A stretch of DNA of 64,000 nt from Hoeflea_A sp965249925 (GCA_965249925.1 OZ252260.1:7130001-7194000); one strand, 5' to 3'; counted from the first letter of the stretch, positions 26,521 to 38,011 are shown. Translations and numbers: made by a program. The notes: generated by a model not told the origin, from the letters alone.

Positions 26521-27968
26521 GCAAGGATGCTCCGTATCGCCGGGTAGGTTTTTCGATAGGTCCCGTAGGCTTCGTCAAGGGCAGGCTTGTGTGCCATGTC
26601 CGGTTCGATCGTCTTTTCCAGGGCGGGTGTCGTACAGAGCGACAGGGCCTCATCGCCCAGCGTCGCTACCATGCCGAGACGGGCCGCACCGAGTGCCGCA
26701 CCGACATCAGCCGAGGCCGGGACATCAATCGGCACACCCAGAGTCGTGGCGATCAAGCGCAACCAATACTCGGAACGCGCACCGCCTCCGGCCGCCAGCA
26801 ACCGGTCGATCCTTGTTCCGGCCACCGCCAACACCTCCAGATTGTCGCGAAAAGCAAAGGCGACACCCTGAAGGATGGCAGCGGTGATCGCGGCGCGGTC
26901 GCTATGGTGCGAGATGCCGGTCAGCACGCCACGGATTTCGGCGTCGTTATGCGGTGTCCGCTCGCCGGACAGGTACGGCAGGAAAATCGGACCGGGCGAC
27001 GTCAGGCTATCACCAAGTTCGGCTGTCAACTCCCCCGCGGACCGGCCGGTGATCGCGGCGAACCAGTTCAGCGTGTCGGTTGCGGAAAGGATGACACCCA
27101 TCTGGTGCCAACGCTCCGGCACCGCGTGACAGAACGCATGTACGGCGCTGTCCGCATTGGGTCGGAACACATTGTTGGCGGCAAAGATGACTCCGGAGGT
27201 GCCGAGTGAAATGAAAGCGTCACCGTCATGGATCGTGCCGAGGCCTATGGCGGTGGCAGCATTGTCACCGGCGCCTCCAGCAACGACCACGTCTCCCGAC
27301 ATGCCCCACGCACTGGCCAGTTCGGGACGCCACGATCCGCTGGCCTCCGAGCCCTCTACCAGACGCGGCATATGATCGATGGACAGATGGGTTGCCGCGA
27401 GAAGGTCTTCGGACCAGCGTCGCTGACCCACATCGAGCCAGCTGGTTCCGGAGGCGTCCGACATCTCCGAAACATGCTCGCCGGTCATCCACAGGCGCAG
27501 GTAATCCTTGGGCAGCAGGACCTTTGCAACTTGCGAAAACACGTCCTTCTCGTTGTTTTCCAACCAATGCAGTTTTGGAGCGGTGAAGCCGGGGAAAACG
27601 ATGTTTCCCGATTGTTCGCGAAACAGCGGATTGGCGTCGAGCGCCGCCGCTTCCCGGTGGCTGCGTGTATCGTTCCACAGAATACAGGGGCGCAGCACCT
27701 GGTCGGACGAATCGAGCAGCGTAGCGCCGTGCATGTGACCGGAGAAGCCGATCCCCCTTACCGCGGCCAGTTCAGCACCATTCGACTGACGCAGTTCGGC
27801 CATGGCGTTCTCGGTTGCGGCAATCCAGTCCGCCGGATCCTGTTCCGACCATCCAACCGCCGGGCGCGACACGTCGGTCGGTGCAGAGGCCGCCGCAAGG
27901 ATCCTTTGATCCGCGCCCATCAATACGACTTTTACACCGGACGTGCCGAGGTCTATTCCGAGAAACAT
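26517..27968 (-). CDS. xylB: Xylulokinase
   Basis: FGGY-family kinase of 483 residues. The N-terminus FLGIDLGTSGVKVVLMG binds ATP phosphate, GFSGHMHG carries the XylB substrate-binding segment, and the C-terminal RLLAAGGGARSEYWLRL is the FGGY signature 2 region. It phosphorylates D-xylulose to xylulose-5-phosphate for the pentose phosphate pathway. It lies 90 bp downstream of the transporter ATPase gene and overlaps xylA. Confidence 0.96.
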   Translation of the reverse strand: MFLGIDLGTSGVKVVLMGADQRILAAASAPTDVSRPAVGWSEQDPADWIAATENAMAELRQSNGAELAAVRGIGFSGHMHGATLLDSSDQVLRPCILWNDTRSHREAAALDANPLFREQSGNIVFPGFTAPKLHWLENNEKDVFSQVAKVLLPKDYLRLWMTGEHVSEMSDASGTSWLDVGQRRWSEDLLAATHLSIDHMPRLVEGSEASGSWRPELASAWGMSGDVVVAGGAGDNAATAIGLGTIHDGDAFISLGTSGVIFAANNVFRPNADSAVHAFCHAVPERWHQMGVILSATDTLNWFAAITGRSAGELTAELGDSLTSPGPIFLPYLSGERTPHNDAEIRGVLTGISHHSDRAAITAAILQGVAFAFRDNLEVLAVAGTRIDRLLAAGGGARSEYWLRLIATTLGVPIDVPASADVGAALGAARLGMVATLGDEALSLCTTPALEKTIEPDMAHKPALDEAYGTYRKTYPAIRSILA

Positions 27969-28058
27969 ATCGCCTCCACCGGCGTCACTACCCGCAATTC
28001 AATCATTGTCAGCCCCGGGACCCGATTGAGGGGTTTGGTTCCGGCGGCATCCGAGACA

Positions 28059-28853
28059 TTAGTTGGCCGTCGAAAGAGCACCCGGTCCAGGCGTTGCACC
28101 CGGCGGGCATTTGCCCAGTATGATCATGCCGAGGACTTCGTCCTCATCGACATCGTCGACCTTCGCATGACCGACAATCTGGCCGTTCTTCATGACGCTG
28201 ACCCTGTCGGCGAGGCTGAAGACGTCATGAATGTCGTGACTGATCAGGAATATGCCGATGCCGTCTTCCTTTAGCTGCCGAATAAGGTCAGCGACCTGGG
28301 CGGTTTCCTCCGGACCAAGTGCCGCCGTCGGCTCGTCCATGATCAGGATTCGCGCGTTGAACAGGATCGCGCGGGCGATGGCTACCGACTGTCGCTGACC
28401 GCCTGACAGGGCTTTGACCGGTTCCTTGAATCGCTGAAAGCGGGGGTTCAGCCGTCCCATCACCTCGCGCGCCTTGGCCTCCATGGCCACGTCGTCAAGC
28501 GTGCCCCACCGCGACCGGAGTTCCCGCCCGAGATAGAGATTGGCGGCCGTGTCCACATTATCGGCCAGCGCCAACGTCTGGTAGATGGTCTCGATGCCAT
28601 AGGCCTTGGCGTCACGCGGATTGCTAATCGACGCCTGCTGGCCATCGATGTGAATTTCGCCATTGTCGCGTGCATAGGCGCCGGACAGAATCTTGATCAG
28701 TGTAGATTTGCCGGCACCATTGTGCCCAAGCAGGGCGACCACCTCGCCTGGATAAAGTTGCACCGACGCATCATCGACTGCGCGGATGCCGCCGAACGAA
28801 ATAGAGATGTTGCGCATGTCCACGAGGGGTTGAGCGCTGGTTGCGGTGTCCAT
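28059..28853 (-). CDS. xylG: Xylose ABC transporter ATP-binding protein (single-domain)
   Basis: ATPase of 264 residues with one nucleotide-binding domain: Walker A LLGHNGAGKSTLIKIL, signature LSGGQRQSVAIARAI, Walker B ILIMDEPTAALG and H-loop FLISHDIHDV. Enterobacterial XylG/RbsA proteins are about 500 residues with two domains. This half-size form resembles the fructose FrcA of rhizobia and must work as a homodimer. Located between permease and xylB in the xylose operon. Confidence 0.92.
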   Translation of the reverse strand: MDTATSAQPLVDMRNISISFGGIRAVDDASVQLYPGEVVALLGHNGAGKSTLIKILSGAYARDNGEIHIDGQQASISNPRDAKAYGIETIYQTLALADNVDTAANLYLGRELRSRWGTLDDVAMEAKAREVMGRLNPRFQRFKEPVKALSGGQRQSVAIARAILFNARILIMDEPTAALGPEETAQVADLIRQLKEDGIGIFLISHDIHDVFSLADRVSVMKNGQIVGHAKVDDVDEDEVLGMIILGKCPPGATPGPGALSTAN

Positions 28854-28865
28854 CGGTCTTTCCTC

Positions 28866-30179
28866 CTAATTGCGCGTTCTGCGGTACAGAGTATCGAGCC
28901 ACACGGCGACGACCAGGACGATACCGACAACGATGTTTTGCAACGGTGTATCGAGGCCCATCAGCACCATGCCTGATTGCAGCGACTGCATGACAAGCGC
29001 CCCGATCATCGCCCCGGCGATGGTGCCGACGCCACCGGCGAGCGACGTGCCGCCAATCACCGCCGCGGCAATGGTCAACAGTTCGTCCAGCGTGCCCTGC
29101 GCGTTGGTGGCGGCGTTGAGACGTGCCGTCGAGATTGCCGAGGCAATGGCACATAGCACACCCATCAGGATGAAAATCTTCATGACCACCCAGCGGGTGT
29201 TGATGCCGGCAAGGTCGGCCGCCTCCGGATTGCCGCCGATGGCGAAGACGTAGCGGCCAAACGTGGTTCGCGTCGCCAGAAACGTCATCACGACACCGAC
29301 TAGGATCGCCACCAGCACCGGAATGGCGATGCCGTGCGCAATGATCAGATCCGTCTCAGCGATCTGCAGATTGTTAGCTTCGATGTATTTGCGAATAATG
29401 CCGATCGGCCAGTAATAGGAATTGGCGATCCACACAGCCCCCATGACCAGACCGCTCCCGACGACCGCCAGGAAGACTTCAGCCCACATCGGGCGCAGCG
29501 GGAAACGGAAACGCTTGCGCTGGCTTCGGCCATTGGCGATGAGAGCGATGATGGCGACACAAACGACGATGCCGAAGATCCAGCTTGCGGCTTCGCCGAT
29601 AGAGCCCGCGGGCCCACCACCGAGCAGGCGGAAGGTTGAATCCATCGGCGCCACGGTGCGACCCGAGGTCACCCACCAGGCGGCGCCACGCCAGACCAGC
29701 AGGCCACCCAGCGTAACGATGAAGGCAGGCACGCTCAGATAGGCGATTACATAGCCATGCAAAGCACCGATGGCGGCGCCCAGCACGATCCCGACGGTCA
29801 AGGCAATGACCCAAGTCAACGGATTGTCGAAGCCAATAATACTCGGCAGGATTTCCGCCTGGGTCACCCCCATGATCATGCCGATAAAGCCGAGCACCGA
29901 TCCAACCGACAAATCAATGTTCCTGGTGACGATAACCAGAACCATGCCCGTCGCCATCACTGCGATAGAGGCTGTCTGCACGGACAGGTTCCAGAGGTTT
30001 CGTGGTGTCAGGAACAGGCCGCCAGAAAAGATGTGGAACAGAATCCAGATCAGCACCAGCGCGCCGACCATGCCCAACATACGTGTGTCGAGTTCGGTTG
30101 CCTTAATAAAACGCTCGACCATCGAAAGATCCGACTGGCGAGCGGTGTCGGCCGGCCTCGGTTGCGCGGCATCCGTCAT
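28866..30179 (-). CDS. xylH: Xylose ABC transporter permease
   Basis: CUT2 permease of 437 residues, multi-spanning. Contains NIDLSVGSVLGF and later the AGINTRWVVMKIFILMG segment typical of XylH. The start is ATG 30179 with GGGGAGGA well placed before it; an in-frame start further upstream lies across the ribosome site. It is 12 bp from xylG and 86 bp from xylF. That gap reads as a GC-rich repeat of CCGCGACCTGTGCAGGTCGCGG character (about 30219-30243), a likely mRNA-stabilising hairpin. Confidence 0.93.
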   Translation of the reverse strand: MTDAAQPRPADTARQSDLSMVERFIKATELDTRMLGMVGALVLIWILFHIFSGGLFLTPRNLWNLSVQTASIAVMATGMVLVIVTRNIDLSVGSVLGFIGMIMGVTQAEILPSIIGFDNPLTWVIALTVGIVLGAAIGALHGYVIAYLSVPAFIVTLGGLLVWRGAAWWVTSGRTVAPMDSTFRLLGGGPAGSIGEAASWIFGIVVCVAIIALIANGRSQRKRFRFPLRPMWAEVFLAVVGSGLVMGAVWIANSYYWPIGIIRKYIEANNLQIAETDLIIAHGIAIPVLVAILVGVVMTFLATRTTFGRYVFAIGGNPEAADLAGINTRWVVMKIFILMGVLCAIASAISTARLNAATNAQGTLDELLTIAAAVIGGTSLAGGVGTIAGAMIGALVMQSLQSGMVLMGLDTPLQNIVVGIVLVVAVWLDTLYRRTRN

Positions 30180-30218
30180 GGTCTGTCCTCCCCTGTGTTG
30201 GGCATATCTTATGAAAAA

Positions 30219-30243
30219 CGCCGCGACCTGCACAGGTCGCGGC
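30219..30243 (-). other. Intercistronic hairpin between xylF and xylH
   Basis: CGCCGCGACCTG and CAGGTCGCGGCG form a near-perfect inverted repeat around a single unpaired base, between the xylF stop and the xylH start. The right arm is not followed by a T-tract in the transcription direction. It probably protects the binding-protein message rather than ending transcription. Confidence 0.55.
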
Positions 30244-30265
30244 GTCGATCACTAAGCCACAGTCG

Positions 30266-31306
30266 TCAGTTGCAGGCTGCGACAGACCCTGCGGGAACGC
30301 CCTGGCAGACGACGTCCTTCGACACCCAACCGGCATCGATCACGACATTCAGATTTTCGCGGGTGATCGGAACCGGCGCCAGGAACAGCGAGTTCATTTC
30401 GATCCCGGCGGGGCCGCCCGACCACTTCACGGCGCCCGGAATGTCTTCCATTTTCGACCCGTCGGCGAGGATCGAGGCGGCGACTGCGGCATTCTTGCCG
30501 AGCTCGCGCGCGTCTTTCCAGACCGAAACGGTCTGGGTACCCAGTGCGACACGATTGAGGGCGGCGTGGTCGCCATCCTGCCCGGATACCGGCACCGATC
30601 CGTCCATGCCCTGAGCGGCAAGCGCGGCAACAACGCCACCAGCGGTGCCATCATTGGAAGCGACCACTGCGTCCACCGAGTTGTTGTTGGAGGTCAGGAT
30701 CTGCTCCATGTTCTTCTGGGCGTTTGCAGGCAACCAGCCGTCTGTATAGGCTTCGCCGACATTCTTGATTTTGCCGGCCTCCATGGCTTCCTTCAACACC
30801 TCCATCTGGCCGGAGAACAGGAAATCGGCGTTCGGGTCGGCCGAGGAACCCTTGATGAACGCGTAGTTGCCCTGCGGCTGCGCGGCAAACACCGCCCTGG
30901 CCTGCATGCGGCCCACTTCCTTGTTGTCGAAGGTGATGTAGAAGGCATCCGGATTCTCGATGAGGCGGTCATATCCAATGACGGGTATGCCTTCATTGGT
31001 CGCTTTTTCGACAGCCGGACCGATGGCGCCGGCATCCTGTGCCAGAATGATCAGCGCGTTGGCGCCCTGTGATATCAGCGACTCGACATCGGTCAGCTGC
31101 TTGGAAGCTGAGGATTGTGCGTCGGCGGAGATGTATTTGTTGCCGGCAGCCTCGATGGCAGCCTTCATCGCTGCCTCATCGGTCTTCCAGCGCTCTTCCT
31201 GAAAATTCGACCAAGATACGCCAATGGTCTTGCCTTCCGCCAATACGGCGCCGGCGGACGATACAGCAAACACCGCACCCATGAGTGCGGCTTTAAGGAT
31301 TCTCAT
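30266..31306 (-). CDS. xylF: D-xylose-binding periplasmic protein
   Basis: Binding protein of 346 residues with a signal peptide (MRILKAALMGAVFAVSSAGAV). The mature protein closely follows E. coli XylF: QEERWKTDEAAMKAA, IPVIGYDRLIENPDAFYITF, QGNYAFIKGSSADPNA, YTDGWLPANAQKNMEQIL and AVVASNDGTAGG. Start ATG 31306 is preceded by GGGAGG. It is first in the leftward xylFHGBA operon and divergent from the ROK regulator, with a palindrome in the shared promoter region. Confidence 0.96.
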   Translation of the reverse strand: MRILKAALMGAVFAVSSAGAVLAEGKTIGVSWSNFQEERWKTDEAAMKAAIEAAGNKYISADAQSSASKQLTDVESLISQGANALIILAQDAGAIGPAVEKATNEGIPVIGYDRLIENPDAFYITFDNKEVGRMQARAVFAAQPQGNYAFIKGSSADPNADFLFSGQMEVLKEAMEAGKIKNVGEAYTDGWLPANAQKNMEQILTSNNNSVDAVVASNDGTAGGVVAALAAQGMDGSVPVSGQDGDHAALNRVALGTQTVSVWKDARELGKNAAVAASILADGSKMEDIPGAVKWSGGPAGIEMNSLFLAPVPITRENLNVVIDAGWVSKDVVCQGVPAGSVAACN

Positions 31307-31383
31307 AGTGTAACCTCCCGGTGCATGGGACGCCTGCGGGACCTCCCCCGACTGGCACGCCCGATTACTCCCTGAGCCATTTA

Positions 31384-31398
31384 TTTCGAGGCTCGAAA
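31384..31398. promoter_or_regulatory. Candidate XylR (ROK) operator
   Basis: TTTCGAGGCTCGAAA is a perfect 7+1+7 inverted repeat, embedded in an AT-rich stretch between xylF and xylR, 78 bp from the xylF start. ROK repressors usually bind such AT-flanked palindromes. Assignment to XylR is by position only. Confidence 0.55.
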
Positions 31399-31520
31399 AA
31401 AATAGTGACTTAATCGCCAAGCTGTGTCAACTTGAAAATTACATTCCGCTAAGTCGTTGCAAACAAGCAGAAAATTTTGCAGTGCAGCAACCGCAACGCG
31501 GCATCGGGAGGATAAATCTA

Positions 31521-32751
31521 GTGGTCGAACTCGGCCGGTCGGACGATGTCCGAAAGCGCAACAGACAACGGATTCTGTCCGTTCTGAGACGCCACGGTAC
31601 GGCGTCCAGGAAGGGTATCAGTGCGCGTACTGGCCTGAGTGCCTCGACGGTTTCGGCGATCACGTCCGAGCTTCTCGAAGAACGGGTTATCCGCCGGATT
31701 GAGGACGACGGACCGTCGAATGCCGGTCGCGGCCGGCCGCAAGTCCGGCTGGCACTCGATCCGCGGGCTGGCCTGGTTGCATCGGTCGTCCTTCAGGTGG
31801 ACGTGATCTCGGTTGCGGTGAGCGATTACGCCGGCAACCGGATCGCCCAACGGGACATGGCGTTCGCCGCCCGCCAGGCCAAACCCGGCCAATTTACGGA
31901 GGGCATGATCACGACGTTGCGCGAGACGTTGCAAACCATCTCGACGCCGGTCGGACCATTGCGGCGGATACGCCTCGGTGTTCAGGGTGTGACGGACGTC
32001 AAGGGCCACACCATGCTGTGGTCGCCGATCACCCAACAACGCGATGTGCCCTTCAAGAGAGTCCTGGAGGATGCGTTCGGTGCGCCCGTCAAAGTCTCCA
32101 ATGATTGCAGCATGATCGCTCGCGCCCTGCACTGGCGCGAACCTGAGCACTTTGGCGACAACTATGGTGCGATCCTGTTGTCGCACGGCATCGGCATGGG
32201 TTTGATGCGGAACGGCAATCTGGTCAGTGGCATCCGGTCGTCGGGAACGGAGTTCGGCCATCTCTCGCATATTCCGGAAGGCGCGTTGTGCCGCTGCGGT
32301 CGCCACGGTTGTATCGAAGCTTACGCCGGAGACTACGCCATTTACCGCCGATCGTTGGCCGCCGATGGCAACACGGCACCGCGCAACGATATCGGCGCGA
32401 CCGAAATGGATGCCGTGTACGCGGCAGCCAAGAACGGCGATCAACACGCTTTGGCCGCTTACCGGGAGGCCGGACGGGCATTGGGGACCGGTCTGGCGGA
32501 TATGTTCGCCCTGGTTGATCCGTTTCCTGTCGCTTTTGTTGGAAAAGGCACAAAAGCCTTTGAGTTTATTGAGCAACCACTGCGGCAAGCACTGGCCGGC
32601 AATAAGCTTATCGTCGATGCCGAGCATACAGAAATCCGCTGTTATCCCGATGAGCGGCCGCTGATGGAAGAGGGCTGTACGATCACCGCCCTGCTTGAGG
32701 TCGATGACTGGATTGCCCACGCCAACCTGCCGGAAACAGAGATGTTGACCC

Positions 32752-32762
<11 letters not shown>
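31521..32762 (+). CDS. xylR: ROK-family transcriptional regulator, probable xylose repressor
   Basis: ROK repressor of 413 residues. N-terminal winged HTH (ILSVLRRHGTASRKGISAR) and a ROK sugar-binding domain with the zinc motif CRCGRHGCIEAYAG and GTEFGHLSHIPEG. I choose GTG 31521, with GGGAGGA 8 bases upstream, over an in-frame GTG at 31482 without a ribosome site. Divergent from xylF, so it probably represses the xylose operon. Unusually its 3' end overlaps the start of a di-heme oxidoreductase gene by 11 bp. Confidence 0.88.
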
Positions 32763-34166
<1,404 letters not shown>

Positions 34167-34170
<4 letters not shown>

Positions 34171-35810
34171 TCACGCTGCGGGAAACCGGGATTGCATTGA
34201 CGTTGATCGCTACGGGCGTTCTGTCGGCCGGCGCCGAAACGGATACACCGGGCATGGACATACCGATGATGGACGAACAGGCAGCCGCGGCCGGCGTCGA
34301 TCACACCTACTCCGGTCCGTGGGAGTTTTTTGTCGGCGGCGGTGCCGCCGCATTCGATTGCAATGGCGACCGGTTTCCGGACCTGGCACTGGCCGGCGGC
34401 GAGCAGCCGGCGGCGCTCCATATCAACCGCAGTCGGCCCGGTGGAGAGCTGCGATTCGAAAAGATCGATTTCGGGATCCCGCAAAACCAGTTGGAAAAAG
34501 TGACCGGCCTTTATCCCCTCGACATCGACAACGACGGATATCGTGACCTCATTCTGTTGCGCGTTGGAAGCAATACCTTGCTCAAGGGTGGACCGGATTG
34601 CAGCTTTACCTACGCCAACCGGGCTTTCGCGTTCGACGGCGGCCGCGCCTGGACAACCGCCTTTGCAGCGACGTTCGAAAAGGATCGCGCGTTTCCGACA
34701 CTGGCCTTCGGCAATTATGTCGACCGTACGGCACCGGGTTCACCCTGGGGCACGTGCCACGAAAATTCTCTGGTGCGCCCGACGCCGGGTGACCGCCCGG
34801 ATTATTCCGAGCCGGAACTGCTGACACCGGGACACTGCGCCCTCTCGATGTTGTTCACCGACTGGAACCGGTCCGGTATCCCGGCGCTGCGGATCACCAA
34901 TGACCGCCACTACTATCGGGACGGCGAGGAGCAGCTCTGGCGCGTCGAACCGGGCAAGGCCCCCCGTGCCTATCGACGCGCCGATGGCTGGAAACGCGTC
35001 AACATCTGGGGCATGGGCATTGCCGAAGGCGATATCGATGCCGACGGTTATCCCGAATACGCGCTGACATCGATGGGCGACACCAAATTGCAGACGCTCG
35101 ATGACGAAGCAGAGGAAGGCCGACCCGTTTATCGCGACATCGCGTTCGAACGCGGCGCCACGGCCCATAGGCCCTACACCGGCGACGATCTGAGGCCGTC
35201 GACGGGCTGGCACTCCGAATTCGCCGACGTCAACAATGACGGTCTGCTCGACCTGTTCATTGCCAAAGGCAACGTTGAGGAAATGCCCGATTTCGCCGCC
35301 TTCGATCCCGATAACCTGCTGCTCGGCCGTCATGACGGCAGCTTTTTCGAGGCCGGTGACATCTCAGGCATCGGCCTTGATCGCCGCGGGCGCGGCGCCG
35401 TGTTCGCCGATTTCAACATGGATGGCGCGCTTGACCTTGTAGTGGTCAATCGCATGGCGCCGGCCAGCGTGTTTCGCAACCGCGGAGGCCTGACGGAATG
35501 GGGAACACGGCCCTTGGGCAACTGGCTGCAGATCGAATTGCAGCAGGACGGCTCCAACCGCGATGCCATCGGCGCCACGATCCTCGTTAAATCCGGGAAT
35601 GAAACCCGGCTGCGCAAAGTGCAGTCGGGCGGCGGTCACGCGTCCGGACACGCCGGCTTCGTCCATATCGGCACCGGCGTTGCCGAGCGGGCCCAGATTC
35701 GCGTGCAGTGGCCGGACGGCGAATGGAGTGCTGCCTATCGCGTCTTCGCCAACAATTTTGTCGTCATCCGCCGCGGCGAAGCGCAGGCCCGCTATTGGTA
35801 TCCGCAATAA
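34167..35810 (+). CDS. CRTAC1/ASPIC-UnbV family protein with FG-GAP repeats
   Basis: Exported protein of 547 residues with a signal peptide (ALTLIATGVLSAGAET). Several calcium-binding FG-GAP/VCBS-like repeats are visible: DIDNDGYRDLILL, DIDADGYPEYALTSM, DVNNDGLLDLFIAKG and DFNMDGALDLVVVN. They form a beta-propeller. The C-terminus NWLQIELQQDGSNRDAIGATI ... VQWPDGEWSAAY is the ASPIC/UnbV domain. ATG 34167 overlaps the cytochrome stop; in-frame starts further up lie inside that gene. A periplasmic or outer-surface partner of the di-heme protein is likely, but the function is not known. Confidence 0.82.
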
Positions 35811-35867
35811 CTGTTTGAACCGCCTGCCGATTTATCGCTAAGTGAAGCGCATAACGGAGGCATTGCG

Positions 35868-36902
35868 ATGCGCTGGCAAAAAACCGTTACCCTAGTCGAC
35901 GCCCACGCCGAGGGCGAAATCGGCCGCGTCGTTACCGGCGGCGCGATCGACGTTCCCGGCAAGACGGTTCTCGAGAAGATGGACCATATCAACACCGTCG
36001 ACGACAGCCTGCGGCGGTTTCTGGTTTTCGAACCGCGCGGCACCGCGCAGATGAGCACCAACCTGCTGATGCCGCCAAGCCGGCCGGACGCGGACGCGGC
36101 GTTCCTTGTGCTGCAGAGCGACAAGGCGCACGCGATGTCCGGCTCGAATTGCATGTGCGTCGTGACCGTGATGTTGGAAAACGGCATGGTCCCGATGCAC
36201 GAACCGGAGACCATCGTCACGCTGGAGACCCCCGCTGGCCTGGTGACCGCCACGGCGGCATGCCATGACGGCAAATGCGAAACCGTGACGCTCGACATGC
36301 CGTTCAGCTATGCCGACCGGTTGGACGTGGCGCTCGATGTGCCCGGCGTCGGCCAGGTCCGCATCGATATCAGCTTTGGCGGCGTGTTCTATGCGTTGGT
36401 TGACCCGTCGCATATTGGCCTCGCTATCGCACCGGACCAGGCCCGCCGCTTAGTGGCCGCCGGATCGGAGATCCATCGTGCGGTTAATCGGCAACTGAAG
36501 ATTGCACATCCCGAGATCCCGTCGATCAAGGGGATCGCCTATGTGATGTTTGTCGATCGCACCGAAGACGGAACGCCGATCGGTGCGACGATCATGCCGC
36601 CCGGGCGCATCGACCGCTCCCCCTGCGGCACCGGAAACGCCGCTCGCGCAGCCATCATGGCGGCGCGCGGCGAGATCGCCGTTGGTGATCACTATCGCGC
36701 TCAGTCGATTATCGGCAGTCACTTCGAGGTCAAGATTGCATCCGCCAGCCAACGCGCCGACCGTTCAGGCATTCATCCGCGTGTCACCGGCCGGGCCTGG
36801 ATCCACGGTATCCACCAGATCGGCCACGACCCGGCCGACCCGTATCCGCTCGGCTTTACCGTTGCCGATTGCTGGGGCGACGCGTTTGACTTGCTGAATT
36901 AG
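35868..36902 (+). CDS. Proline racemase-family protein (hydroxyproline epimerase or dehydratase)
   Basis: Proline racemase superfamily enzyme of 344 residues. The second catalytic site is intact as RSPCGTGNAARAA (Cys253). At the first site the usual MCGH is replaced by MSGSN (Ser91), so this is a Ser/Cys member, not the Cys/Cys racemase/epimerase or Cys/Thr dehydratase type. Ser/Cys members have been linked to 3- and 4-hydroxyproline conversion. Preceded by a good AACGGAGG ribosome site. It follows the CRTAC1 gene on the same strand (57-bp gap) and converges on a LacI gene. No other hydroxyproline genes are in the window. Confidence 0.82.
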   Translation: MRWQKTVTLVDAHAEGEIGRVVTGGAIDVPGKTVLEKMDHINTVDDSLRRFLVFEPRGTAQMSTNLLMPPSRPDADAAFLVLQSDKAHAMSGSNCMCVVTVMLENGMVPMHEPETIVTLETPAGLVTATAACHDGKCETVTLDMPFSYADRLDVALDVPGVGQVRIDISFGGVFYALVDPSHIGLAIAPDQARRLVAAGSEIHRAVNRQLKIAHPEIPSIKGIAYVMFVDRTEDGTPIGATIMPPGRIDRSPCGTGNAARAAIMAARGEIAVGDHYRAQSIIGSHFEVKIASASQRADRSGIHPRVTGRAWIHGIHQIGHDPADPYPLGFTVADCWGDAFDLLN

Positions 36903-36914
36903 AGCAACAGTAGT

Positions 36915-37931
36915 CTATCGCGGACATTGGCCCAGCGATTTGCGGGTCACTGTGTTCGTCTCGAACTCGATGCTGATCGGTCCCGGCTGTCCGTCGCGTA
37001 GCTGCAGAAGCACCTGTGCTGCTGCTCGCCCCATCCGCTTGTGTGGAACGTGAACGGTCGTAAGGGTCGGTTCGACGACTTCCGCCAGTTCGATGTCGTC
37101 GAAACCCGTTACTGAAACCTCCTGCGGAACCCGAATCCCCAGGGCATTGGCCTTGAGGATCGCCCCTGCAGCGAGAACGTCGTTGCCGCAGACAACAGCT
37201 GTCGGCCGCCTGGATCCGGCCATCAGCTCGGCAAAGGCGCTGGCACCGGCTTCGAGGGAATAAGGTGCCTCGATAATCGGCATCTGTTGGGCTTGCAGAC
37301 CGGCGTCGGTAAGCGCTCGGCGTACTCCGGCAACCCGATCCGCCGCCCGATCGTTGAACCGGATTCGACCCGCGACCATCGCAATGTCGCGATGGCCCTT
37401 CGCAAGCACCAATTGGGCCATGCGATAGGCGGCCTGCTGATTGTCAAAACCCACATAGCTGAGGGTGTCGGCGGGCCGATAGTTCCAGGCGATGACAAAT
37501 GGAAAACCGCGGCGCCGCAGAAATTCATAGGTTTCCGGGGGCCGCGCCTGACCAATCAGCAAAAGGCCGTCGGCGCCCCGGCTGATCAACGTGCGGATCT
37601 GATCAAACTCCTGCACGGGATCATAGTTGGAACTGGCGACGAGCAGCGTTGCACCGGCCTCGGCCAGTCCCTCCTGAAAAGCCTGCAGGCCCCTTGCAAA
37701 GATCGAATTGTCCATGGTCGGGATCACCGCCCCGATGGTGTTGGTACGGTTGGACGCGAGCGCGCGACCTCCAAAGTGCGGTGTGTAACTGAGCGCGTTG
37801 ACGGCACGCTGCACCTTTTCCCTGGTTTCGGGGATAACCCGCTCGGGCGTGTTGAAGCACCGCGACACGGTCGCGGTCGATACGCCCGCCATTCGGGCCA
37901 CATCCTCCAGGGTTGGCGCTGAATCTTCCAT
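36915..37931 (-). CDS. LacI-family regulator of the TRAP/dehydrogenase operon
   Basis: LacI regulator of 338 residues. HTH LEDVARMAGVSTATVSRCF, hinge with RVIPETREKV, and effector domain with GADGLLLIGQARPP and TGFDDIELAEVVEPTLTTV. It is divergent from the TRAP transporter operon, and two LacI-type palindromes lie between them, supporting autoregulation and control of the operon. The effector should be the TRAP substrate or its first product. Confidence 0.92.
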   Translation of the reverse strand: MEDSAPTLEDVARMAGVSTATVSRCFNTPERVIPETREKVQRAVNALSYTPHFGGRALASNRTNTIGAVIPTMDNSIFARGLQAFQEGLAEAGATLLVASSNYDPVQEFDQIRTLISRGADGLLLIGQARPPETYEFLRRRGFPFVIAWNYRPADTLSYVGFDNQQAAYRMAQLVLAKGHRDIAMVAGRIRFNDRAADRVAGVRRALTDAGLQAQQMPIIEAPYSLEAGASAFAELMAGSRRPTAVVCGNDVLAAGAILKANALGIRVPQEVSVTGFDDIELAEVVEPTLTTVHVPHKRMGRAAAQVLLQLRDGQPGPISIEFETNTVTRKSLGQCPR

Positions 37932-37989
37932 ATTTTTCAGAGGTTACAGCAATATGCGTCGATCGAAAACAGACAATAGCGCAGTTTGA

Positions 37990-38003
37990 TGTAAGCGCTT
38001 GCA
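37990..38003. promoter_or_regulatory. LacI-type operator A
   Basis: TGTAAGCGCTTGCA, a 14-bp palindrome with a single mismatched pair, centred on CG as in classic LacI/GalR sites. It lies 59 bp from the lacI start. Confidence 0.75.
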
Positions 38004-38011
38004 TTTTCGAA

